Shown here piece by piece: positions 1 to 7,223 of a stretch of DNA of 64,000 nucleotides. The DNA lies in contig CALSUF010000001.1 in NCBI GenBank assembly GCA_943789465.1, positions 620,001-684,000 on the forward strand. The letters run 5' to 3'. The notes beneath the pieces are model-generated. The model did no database searches. It was not told where the DNA came from and saw only the letters and a program-made list of their open reading frames with translations. The DNA is from an uncultured Flavobacteriaceae bacterium (GTDB lineage: Bacteria; Bacteroidota; Bacteroidia; Flavobacteriales; Flavobacteriaceae). The position numbers and the translations under genes are program-made. Every line of letters begins with the position of its first letter. Position 1 is the stretch's first letter.

Positions 1-33
1 CTTATTAAAAGCACCTATAAGTTTTTAATCAAA

Positions 34-285
34 ATGGAAGACTTGTATTTAGTACAAAAGGAAATGATTAAGTTTTTAAAACAATTAGGAGATATCTATC
101 CACAAGAAATAAAAGCTGCATTTAAAGAGTTACATGCCAAATTAATGGTGCTGGAAAACGACCCTTATGAAAGACGTGCCTTTTTGTACTTGGATGTTTT
201 ATCGTGGCTTGAGAGCAGAATAGAAAATAAATCGGTAGAATCAATTATTAGACGAAAATTTTTATTTTTAAATAAAAATAATTAA
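34..285 (+). CDS. small protein of unknown function (possibly 5'-incomplete)
   Basis: An 83-residue, soluble, charged and probably helical protein that I do not recognise. The reading frame is open all the way to the left edge of the window with no stop before the ATG at 34, so the true start may lie outside. The ATG is preceded by an AT-rich stretch, which is all that flavobacterial starts usually show. There is no signal peptide, no membrane segment and no cysteine. It ends just before the promoter of the methionine block and shows no functional link to it. Confidence 0.6.
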   Translation: MEDLYLVQKEMIKFLKQLGDIYPQEIKAAFKELHAKLMVLENDPYERRAFLYLDVLSWLESRIENKSVESIIRRKFLFLNKNN

Positions 286-301
286 TATTTACCGAAAATA
301 A

Positions 302-334
302 TTTGGTTATTAACATTTTATTATTGAATATTTG
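302..334 (+). promoter_or_regulatory. promoter of the sulfur/methionine block
   Basis: A TTTG at 302-305 is followed after 21 bases by AATATTTG at 327-334. Both the motifs and the spacing fit the Bacteroidota housekeeping promoter (TTTG, about 17-23 bases, TAnnTTTG), with one mismatch in the -7 box. Transcription would start near 340, directly upstream of the SAM riboswitch, as expected for a riboswitch-controlled transcript. Confidence 0.6.
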
Positions 335-360
335 CACCAACAAAGTTCAATAGCTTACTG

Positions 361-483
361 AGATGTTATCAAGAAAGGTGAAGGGATTAGACCCGCTGAA
401 GCCTTAGCAACCCTTTATTTATAGAGTAGGTGCTAAATTCTACTTGATTTTTGATTCATTTATCGAAAATTAGATAGATAACT
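361..483 (+). promoter_or_regulatory. SAM riboswitch (S-box, SAM-I type)
   Basis: The conserved S-box core is readable: TTATCAAGAAAGGTGAAGGG at 366-385, then CCCGCTGAAGCC and GCAACC (392-412), then AGGTGCTAAATTC (428-440). The outer helix P1 closes with GTTATC at 365-370 pairing GATAAC at 477-482. It binds S-adenosylmethionine and lowers expression when SAM is plentiful, which suits its place upstream of metY-metX-metZ. About 120 bases separate it from the first start codon, leaving room for an expression platform. Confidence 0.94.
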
Positions 484-487
484 TAAC

Positions 488-509
488 CTAATTACAGTTC
501 TGTAATTAG
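488..509 (+). promoter_or_regulatory. perfect hairpin after the SAM riboswitch (candidate expression platform or operator)
   Basis: CTAATTACAG (488-497) and CTGTAATTAG (500-509) are perfect reverse complements separated by two bases. The stem starts five bases after the riboswitch P1 helix. It is AT-rich and followed by a mixed AATTTCTTAATAAC rather than a clean T run, so it is not a textbook terminator. It could be the switching element of the riboswitch or the binding site of a dimeric repressor. Confidence 0.5.
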
Positions 510-603
510 AATTTCTTAATAACATTTTTCTAATAAGTACACTTTTCACAAAGTGCATTTGGCTTTTGGTTTAATTAATGTATTAACTCAAAAAACTAGA
601 AAA

Positions 604-1893
604 ATGAGTACTCAAAAATTCGCAACCCAAGCGTTGCATGCAGGACACAATGTGTCAGAAAATGGAGGCACAAGAGCCGTTCCTATTTATCAATCTACAG
701 CCTATGTGTTTAACAGCTCAGACCACGCCGCAAATTTATTTGCCTTAGCAGAGCCAGGAAATATTTACACGCGTATAAACAATCCAACAAACGATGTCTT
801 AGAGCAACGTTTAGCAGCTTTAGAAGGTGGTATTGCAGCAGTAGTTACCGCCTCAGGAACTGCAGCCATTGCAACAAGTCTTTTGACTTTGCTCAAAGCA
901 GGTGACCATATTGTAGCATCCAGTAGTTTATACGGAGGCACCTACAATTTATTAAGTGTGACTCTCCCAAGACACGGAATTACAACTACATTTGTAGACC
1001 CTTCAAATCCAGAAAACTTTAAAACAGCCGCTCAAGAAAACACGAGAGCCTTTTTTATTGAATCTTTAGGAAACCCAAAATTAGATGTCCTCGATATCGA
1101 AGCAATTTCTAAAGAAGCAAAAGCTTATAAAGTTCCTTTAATCGTAGATAATACCGTAGCGACTCCTTATTTATTGAATCCAATCGCTTACGGAGCAAAT
1201 ATTGTCATTCAATCTCTTACAAAGTATATCAATGGAAATGGAACGGCTTTAGGGGGTGCCATTATTGATGCTGGAACCTTTGACTGGGCCAGTGGAAAAT
1301 TCCCTGAATTTACAGAGCCCTCTCCAGGATATCATGGTCTCGTTTATAACGAAGTCATTGGTGCTGCCTCTTTTATTGCGAAAGTAAGAATCGAAGGGTT
1401 AAGAGATTACGGTGCAGCTTTAAGTCCATTTAACGCATTTCAAATTATACAAGGCTTAGAAACTTTAGAACTTAGAATTCAGAAGCACAGTCAAAACGCG
1501 TTAGAACTTGCTCAGTGGTTACAAAAACAAGAAGATGTAGAATGGGTAAATTATCCAGGATTAGACTCAAGTCCATACAAAGCATTAGCAGATAAATATT
1601 TGCCGAACGGTCAAAGCGGTATTGTCACTTTTGGAGTTAAAGGAGGTTTTGAAGCTGCTAAAACAATTGCAGATACCACCAAGTTGTTCTCATTATTGGC
1701 AAACATTGGAGATACCAAATCGCTTATTATTCACCCTGCAAGTACAACACATCAACAATTAAACGATGCCGCACAAGAATCAACGGGCGTTACCAAAGAT
1801 TTAATTCGTTTATCAGTTGGTCTTGAAAATGTAGACGATTTGAAATCAGACCTGACAGAAGCGTTTAAAGTTGTTAAAACTGTTTTTGCATAA
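604..1893 (+). CDS. metY: O-acetylhomoserine aminocarboxypropyltransferase (sulfhydrylase)
   Basis: A PLP enzyme of the Cys/Met metabolism family, about 429 residues. It makes homocysteine from O-acetylhomoserine and sulfide. Seen: the N-terminal TQALHAG and YTRINNPTNDVLEQR segments that mark MetY, GTAA in the cofactor region, DNT in the middle, and the PLP lysine in QSLTKYINGNGT with the family's GG after it. An in-frame ATG at 553 exists, but alignment to the family and the A-rich leader favour 604. It is the first gene after the SAM riboswitch, 18 bases ahead of metX, which makes its substrate. Sulfide would come from the cys genes downstream. Confidence 0.93.
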   Translation: MSTQKFATQALHAGHNVSENGGTRAVPIYQSTAYVFNSSDHAANLFALAEPGNIYTRINNPTNDVLEQRLAALEGGIAAVVTASGTAAIATSLLTLLKAGDHIVASSSLYGGTYNLLSVTLPRHGITTTFVDPSNPENFKTAAQENTRAFFIESLGNPKLDVLDIEAISKEAKAYKVPLIVDNTVATPYLLNPIAYGANIVIQSLTKYINGNGTALGGAIIDAGTFDWASGKFPEFTEPSPGYHGLVYNEVIGAASFIAKVRIEGLRDYGAALSPFNAFQIIQGLETLELRIQKHSQNALELAQWLQKQEDVEWVNYPGLDSSPYKALADKYLPNGQSGIVTFGVKGGFEAAKTIADTTKLFSLLANIGDTKSLIIHPASTTHQQLNDAAQESTGVTKDLIRLSVGLENVDDLKSDLTEAFKVVKTVFA

Positions 1894-1911
1894 TTTTTTT
1901 AGGACTCCCCA

Positions 1912-2892
1912 ATGAGTACACTACAAAACATACCCCTTAAGTATACAACCAAATCTGGTAAGACAACAGCAATAGCGTTGTCTTACCAGCTGTTTGGAAA
2001 GCCCCTACATGAAGCGCCTATAGTGATGATCAATCATGCACTGACCGGCAATTCTAATGTAACGGGAGAAGGTGGGTGGTGGAACTCAATTGTAGGACCT
2101 AATAAAGTGATAGACACCAATGCGTTTACGGTACTGGCATTTAACATTCCAGGAAATGGGCACGATCAAGTTCTAAGTAGTTTGATTGAAAACTATAAAG
2201 ATTTCACAGCTCGTGATATTGCTGAAATCTTTGCGAACGCTCTTGATCATTTAAAAATTACTCAACTTTTTGCAGTCATAGGAGGTTCAGTAGGAGGCGG
2301 ATTGGCATGGGAACTCGCAGCTCTTAAGCCAACACTAATACAACACCTTGTTCCAATTGCATCCGATTGGAAATCTACCGATTGGCTCATTGCAAATTGC
2401 TACATACAAGAACAAATATTAAATAATTCGTCACAGCCTTTGGTTGATGCTCGTATGCACGCCATGTCGCTTTACCGAACGCCAGAATCTTTTAAGGCAA
2501 AATTTGACCGCATCTTACAAAAAGATGAAAATGTATTCGCTGTTGAAAGCTGGTTAAATTACCATGGAAACGTACTCAACGAACGTTTTCAATTAGCCGC
2601 TTATAAGATGATGAATCAAGTACTAAAAACAATAGACATTACTAATAAAAGAGGAAGTTTTATTGAAGTGGCTTCACAAATAAAATCCAATATTCATATT
2701 GTAACAATCAACTCTGATTTGTTTTTTAAAGCCAAGGAAAATTGGGACACTTATGTGGATTTAAAGTCACACAAAGACACTGTTTCAATTTCGGAAATTC
2801 AATCGATTCATGGTCACGATGCCTTTTTAATTGAATACGAACAACTTGAATCTATATTAGAAACTATTTTTAAACCACAGGAAGTTTATTGA
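1912..2892 (+). CDS. metX: homoserine O-acetyltransferase
   Basis: An alpha/beta-hydrolase-fold acyltransferase that activates homoserine with acetyl-CoA for direct sulfhydrylation. Seen: INHALTGN near residue 40 (oxyanion region), the nucleophile serine in GGSVGGG near residue 126, the aspartate in NSDLFF and the catalytic histidine in HGHDAFL near the C-terminus. At 326 residues it is a little shorter than many MetX proteins, with the usual lid region reduced. It sits between two PLP enzymes that use its product, about 18 bases after metY and 27 before metZ, in a single transcription unit. Confidence 0.9.
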   Translation: MSTLQNIPLKYTTKSGKTTAIALSYQLFGKPLHEAPIVMINHALTGNSNVTGEGGWWNSIVGPNKVIDTNAFTVLAFNIPGNGHDQVLSSLIENYKDFTARDIAEIFANALDHLKITQLFAVIGGSVGGGLAWELAALKPTLIQHLVPIASDWKSTDWLIANCYIQEQILNNSSQPLVDARMHAMSLYRTPESFKAKFDRILQKDENVFAVESWLNYHGNVLNERFQLAAYKMMNQVLKTIDITNKRGSFIEVASQIKSNIHIVTINSDLFFKAKENWDTYVDLKSHKDTVSISEIQSIHGHDAFLIEYEQLESILETIFKPQEVY

Positions 2893-2919
2893 TTTAGACT
2901 GATAAAAAAACTCAAAATT

Positions 2920-4086
2920 ATGACCCCAAAACATTTTGAAACCGATGCCATTCGCCAACAGTTAGATCGCACCAATTACGGAGAACATTCGACCCCTTTG
3001 TTCTTAACCTCTAGCTTCGTGTTTGAGGATGCAGAACACATGCGTGCATCCTTTGCTGAAGAAAACGATCAAAATATTTACAGTCGATTTTCAAATCCAA
3101 ACACCTCAGAGTTTATTGATAAAGTTGTGACTATGGAAGGCGCCGAAGCTGGCTATGCGTTTGCTTCTGGAATGGCAGCTGTTTTCTCGACATTTGCAGC
3201 TTTATTAAACTCAGGAGATCATATTGTGTCTTGCCAATCTGTTTTTGGATCTACACATTCGCTGTTTACAAAATTTTTTCCGAAATGGAATATTGAAACC
3301 TCTTATTTTAAAGTAGATCAATTAGAAACTCTCGAAAGTCTCATTCAACCCAACACAAAAGTTATTTATGCCGAAAGCCCTACAAATCCAGCAGTTGATA
3401 TTTTGGATTTAGAAGCTTTAGGTAAAATTGCTAAAAAACATAATTTAATACTCATTATCGATAACTGTTTTGCATCTCCCTATTTGCAAAACCCTATTAA
3501 ATTTGGCGCAGACTTGGTCATCCATTCTGCCACCAAATTAATGGACGGTCAAGGAAGAGTATTAGGAGGTGTCACAGTTGGAAATGCAGAATTGATGCAT
3601 CAAATTTATTTGTTTTCACGAAATACTGGGCCCGCACTGTCTCCTTTTAATGCCTGGGTACTTTCTAAAAGTTTAGAAACATTAGGAGTTCGTGTAGATC
3701 GTCATTGTAAGAATGCATTAAAAGTGGCCAAATTCTTGGAAAAACATCCTAAAGTAAGTGTTGTAAAATATCCATTTTTAAAGTCACACCCGCAGTATGC
3801 TGTGGCCAAAAAACAAATGCGCAAGGGCGGCAATGTAGTTTCATTTGAAATTGAAGGTGGCATTGAAGCAGGTCGTGTTTTTTTGAATAACATCAAACTT
3901 TGTTCGCTTTCTGCCAATTTAGGAGACTCGAGAACAATTGTCACACATCCATCATCGACAACACATAGTAAATTAACGGAAGAAGATCGATTAGAAGCCA
4001 GTATTACAAACGGACTCATAAGAGTTTCTGTAGGATTAGAACATCATAAAGATATTATTAATGACTTAAAACAAGCCTTGAGTTAA
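2920..4086 (+). CDS. metZ: O-acyl-homoserine sulfhydrylase / trans-sulfuration PLP enzyme (MetZ-like)
   Basis: A second, shorter PLP enzyme of the Cys/Met metabolism family (388 residues). Seen: TPLFLTSSF and YSRFSNPN near the N-terminus, SGMAA in the cofactor loop, DNCFASPYLQNP in the middle and the PLP lysine in HSATKLMDGQGRVLGG. The family holds O-succinylhomoserine sulfhydrylase (MetZ), cystathionine gamma-synthase and lyases, and the motifs best fit MetZ. With metY and metX in the same operon, a role in homocysteine formation is likely; the exact acyl donor cannot be read from sequence. Confidence 0.82.
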   Translation: MTPKHFETDAIRQQLDRTNYGEHSTPLFLTSSFVFEDAEHMRASFAEENDQNIYSRFSNPNTSEFIDKVVTMEGAEAGYAFASGMAAVFSTFAALLNSGDHIVSCQSVFGSTHSLFTKFFPKWNIETSYFKVDQLETLESLIQPNTKVIYAESPTNPAVDILDLEALGKIAKKHNLILIIDNCFASPYLQNPIKFGADLVIHSATKLMDGQGRVLGGVTVGNAELMHQIYLFSRNTGPALSPFNAWVLSKSLETLGVRVDRHCKNALKVAKFLEKHPKVSVVKYPFLKSHPQYAVAKKQMRKGGNVVSFEIEGGIEAGRVFLNNIKLCSLSANLGDSRTIVTHPSSTTHSKLTEEDRLEASITNGLIRVSVGLEHHKDIINDLKQALS

Positions 4087-4118
4087 ATATTATTAACGAA
4101 TTAGATAAATTTTTAGAA

Positions 4119-4376
4119 GTGATTATAGATAAAGTTTTGAAACCCAAATTAAAAACAACTAAACCCTCCGGTAAAGTTGAAGAGAACGTTAAAAGGAGTC
4201 TTCTTAAAACCATCAGTTGGAGACTTATAGGAACATTAGATACCATCCTAATTTCTTGGGCTATTACAGGTACATTAAGCTTAGCATTCTCTATAGGATT
4301 TATTGAGTTAGTGACCAAAATGGTACTTTATTACTTTCATGAGCGTATTTGGAATAAAATTAACTGGGGCCGATAA
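4119..4376 (+). CDS. DUF2061 family membrane protein
   Basis: An 85-residue protein of the DUF2061 family. It has a basic N-terminal tail, then the family segment RSLLKTISWRLIGTLDT, and two hydrophobic helices ending in the ERIWNKINWG motif. The start is a GTG at 4119; no ATG is available upstream of the conserved part. DUF2061 proteins recur next to sulfate-assimilation genes in Bacteroidota, and here the gene lies between metZ and cysH with nine bases to cysH. A role in sulfate or sulfite handling at the membrane is an inference from context only. Confidence 0.8.
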   Translation: MIIDKVLKPKLKTTKPSGKVEENVKRSLLKTISWRLIGTLDTILISWAITGTLSLAFSIGFIELVTKMVLYYFHERIWNKINWGR

Positions 4377-4385
4377 TAAGAGATT

Positions 4386-4994
4386 ATGGATATAGATCAA
4401 ATCAACAAAGAACTTGCTACCAAAACACCTGTTGAAATTGTACAATGGGCGCTTAAGAATGCGAAAAAACCAATAATAACAACAAATTTTAGACCCTATG
4501 AAGCGGCTATTTTACATCTTGTAACGTCCGTAGATTCTAAGATTAAAGTCATTTGGTGCGACACGGGCTACAATACTTCGAGTACATACAATCATGCCGA
4601 AGAGTTGATTGAGTCGTTAGCATTGAACATTCAATTGTATATTCCAAAACAAACCGCAGCACACCGTGATGTGGTGCTAGGGATTCCTCAAGTGGACGAT
4701 CCAAAACATCAACTATTTACGGAACAAGTCAAGTTAGAACCTTTTAACAGAGCGATGTCAGCGCACAAACCTGATGTATGGTTTACCAACCTTAGAAAAG
4801 GCCAAACTGCTTTTAGAAACAGTATTGGGGTTGTGTCTCGCAGTGCTGATGGTGTAGTAAAAGTCAGTCCATTTTATCACTTTTTAGATGAAGAATTGGA
4901 CCAATACCTAAAAGATCACCGTTTGCCAAATGAGTTCAACTACTTTGATCCCACCAAACAATTAGACAATAGAGAATGTGGTTTACACAATTAA
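4386..4994 (+). CDS. cysH: phosphoadenylylsulfate reductase (PAPS-type)
   Basis: A reductase of the PAPS/APS family, 202 residues. It releases sulfite from activated sulfate using thioredoxin or glutaredoxin. Seen: an N-terminal nucleotide loop (TTNFRPYEAA), WCDTGY, the substrate segment PFNRAM...WFTNLRKGQ, and the C-terminal ECGLH with the catalytic cysteine at residue 198. The CC...CxxC cluster ligands of APS reductases are absent; the only other cysteine is in WCDTGY. By family rules this is a PAPS reductase, yet no APS kinase is encoded in this cluster. The gene is immediately followed by cysD. Confidence 0.88.
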   Translation: MDIDQINKELATKTPVEIVQWALKNAKKPIITTNFRPYEAAILHLVTSVDSKIKVIWCDTGYNTSSTYNHAEELIESLALNIQLYIPKQTAAHRDVVLGIPQVDDPKHQLFTEQVKLEPFNRAMSAHKPDVWFTNLRKGQTAFRNSIGVVSRSADGVVKVSPFYHFLDEELDQYLKDHRLPNEFNYFDPTKQLDNRECGLHN

Positions 4995-5004
4995 AAAAAA
5001 TAAA

Positions 5005-5907
5005 ATGAAAAATACATCTCATATAAATCCACTTGAAAATGAAGCCATCTATATATTTAGAGAAGTAGTGGCGCAGTTTGAAAATCCAGTCTTACTATTT
5101 TCTGGAGGAAAAGATTCCATCACTTTAGTACGATTAGCTCAAAAAGCATTTTATCCAGCTAAAATTCCTTTTCCATTACTTCATATTGACACGGGTCATA
5201 ATTTTCCAGAAACTATCGATTTTAGAGATCGATTGACCAAAGAATTAGGTTTAGAATTGATTGTTAGAAATGTACAAGATGCTATAGACCAAGGTAAAGT
5301 AAAGGAAGAATCGGGACGTTACTCGAGCCGGAATGTTTTACAAACTACCACGCTGCTCGAAGCAATAGAAGAATTCAAGTTTGATGCTTGTATTGGAGGT
5401 GCCAGACGCGATGAAGAAAAGGCCAGAGCCAAAGAACGGGTGTTTTCAGTTCGTGACGATTTTGGACAATGGGATGAAAAAAGCCAACGCCCAGAACTTT
5501 TTGATATGCTCAACGGTCAAATTGAATTAGGTCAAAATGTACGGGTATTTCCAATTTCAAACTGGACAGAACTCGATGTATGGTCCTATATTGAACGCGA
5601 ACAAATCGAAATTCCTTCTATCTATTTTGCACACATTCGAAAAACATTTATTAGAGACGGCATGATTTGGACCAACGATGATGCCATTGTTTTTAGAGAC
5701 GAAGAAGAAGTTGTTGAAGAACGACTTATCCGTTTCAGAACCGTGGGAGACATGAGTTGTACAGCAGCAGTGTTATCTTCTGCAAGTGATATAACATCTG
5801 TAGTTCAGGAAATTAGAGACTCCACAATATCTGAGCGTGGCGCCAGAATTGACGATAAACGCTCTGAGGCAGCCATGGAAAAACGCAAACAACAAGGTTA
5901 TTTTTAA
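5005..5907 (+). CDS. cysD: sulfate adenylyltransferase subunit 2 (ATP sulfurylase catalytic subunit)
   Basis: The catalytic subunit of ATP sulfurylase, about 300 residues. It adenylylates sulfate with ATP and is driven by GTP hydrolysis in CysN. Seen: the PP-loop SGGKDSITLV near residue 30, HIDTGHNFPETIDFRD, GGARRDEEKARAKER and DVWSYI. An in-frame ATG at 4978 would overlap cysH by 17 bases. I prefer the ATG at 5005, which gives the family's usual N-terminus and length. CysN follows after 59 bases. Confidence 0.94.
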   Translation: MKNTSHINPLENEAIYIFREVVAQFENPVLLFSGGKDSITLVRLAQKAFYPAKIPFPLLHIDTGHNFPETIDFRDRLTKELGLELIVRNVQDAIDQGKVKEESGRYSSRNVLQTTTLLEAIEEFKFDACIGGARRDEEKARAKERVFSVRDDFGQWDEKSQRPELFDMLNGQIELGQNVRVFPISNWTELDVWSYIEREQIEIPSIYFAHIRKTFIRDGMIWTNDDAIVFRDEEEVVEERLIRFRTVGDMSCTAAVLSSASDITSVVQEIRDSTISERGARIDDKRSEAAMEKRKQQGYF

Positions 5908-5966
5908 CCGTATATCAAAAACAGTTAATCAAAAAATTATACTCATTAGGAGTTTATAAAAAGTAT

Positions 5967-7214
5967 ATGGAAGTTCTAAAAATTGCAACAGCAGGAAGTG
6001 TCGATGATGGCAAAAGTACGCTTATAGGAAGACTGCTTTATGACACCAAATCACTGACCAGTGATAAAATTGAAGCCATCGAAAAAACAAGCAAGCAAAA
6101 AGGATATGATTACTTAGATTTTTCGCTTGCCACGGACGGTCTCGTAGCAGAAAGAGAGCAAGGAATCACCATCGATGTAGCTCATATTTATTTTTCAACC
6201 GCCAATAAAAGTTACATCATTGCAGATACCCCAGGGCATGTAGAGTACACTAGAAATATGATTACAGGTGCTTCAACATCTCAAGCAGCCATCATTCTTA
6301 TTGATGCCAGAAAAGGGGTGATTGAACAAACCAAACGCCACTTTTTTATCAATAATTTATTACGTGTCAAAGAAGTTGTTGTCGCCATTAATAAAATGGA
6401 TTTAGTCGATTTTTCTGAAGACACCTACGAAACCATAAAGTTAGATTTTCAGCAATTACTGAAAGAACGCGACTACCAAGATCAGCGCATTACCTTCATC
6501 CCAGTCAGTGCTTTAAAAGGCGATAACATCGTTCACAACTCTGAAACGATGACTTGGTACAAAGGCGAAACACTTTTGGAACATTTAGAAGCCATAGATT
6601 TTAAAGACATTTATAATGTAGGAACACCAAGATTTCCAGTCCAATCTGTGATCCGACCAAAAACAGAGGATTTTCATGATTTTAGAGGCTATGCAGGAAA
6701 AGTATATGGTGGAGAACTCAGTATTGGAGATACAGTATTGGCACTCCCTTCAAAAATCAAAACCAAAATCAAATCAATTTATTTTTACGATCAAGAAGTG
6801 GAAACAGCCTCCCGCAGATCGTCTGTTACCATTACTTTAGAAGACGAGATCAATATCAGTCGTGGCGATATGATTACAAAGACCGATACCCCTCCAGTAG
6901 TTGCCAAACAATTCACAGCAAAAATAGCATGGATGGATCAGGACCCTTTAACTGTTGGAAATAAATATGTGATTCAACACGGCGTCAATAAAGTGTTGGC
7001 CAAAGTAGATAGGATTCATCATCATATCAAAACAGATTTTTCAGGCATCACTGAAGGCGTTAGTCAGTTAGACTTAAACGATATCGCCCTCGTGTCTTTT
7101 AAACTGAACAAGCCAATTTTCTATGATGCTTTTACAAATCATAGAACCAACGGCTCTTTTATCATCATTGATCCGCAAACAAATACAACTGCAGGCGCAG
7201 GATTCATCCAATAA
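5967..7214 (+). CDS. cysN: sulfate adenylyltransferase subunit 1 (GTPase)
   Basis: The regulatory GTPase of ATP sulfurylase, 415 residues. Seen: G1 loop GSVDDGKST at residues 10-18, the REQGITIDVA switch, DTPGH and NKMD, followed by two EF-Tu-like beta-barrel domains. Its length equals the GTPase alone; it lacks the C-terminal APS kinase domain found in CysNC fusions. That matters because the neighbouring CysH is of the PAPS type. The gene lies nine bases before the sulfite reductase gene. Confidence 0.94.
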   Translation: MEVLKIATAGSVDDGKSTLIGRLLYDTKSLTSDKIEAIEKTSKQKGYDYLDFSLATDGLVAEREQGITIDVAHIYFSTANKSYIIADTPGHVEYTRNMITGASTSQAAIILIDARKGVIEQTKRHFFINNLLRVKEVVVAINKMDLVDFSEDTYETIKLDFQQLLKERDYQDQRITFIPVSALKGDNIVHNSETMTWYKGETLLEHLEAIDFKDIYNVGTPRFPVQSVIRPKTEDFHDFRGYAGKVYGGELSIGDTVLALPSKIKTKIKSIYFYDQEVETASRRSSVTITLEDEINISRGDMITKTDTPPVVAKQFTAKIAWMDQDPLTVGNKYVIQHGVNKVLAKVDRIHHHIKTDFSGITEGVSQLDLNDIALVSFKLNKPIFYDAFTNHRTNGSFIIIDPQTNTTAGAGFIQ

Positions 7215-7223
7215 GAAAAAAGA

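Noticed and set aside
553-603. Upstream start of metY
   Set aside because: The extra 17 residues do not match the family, and 604 gives the normal N-terminus.
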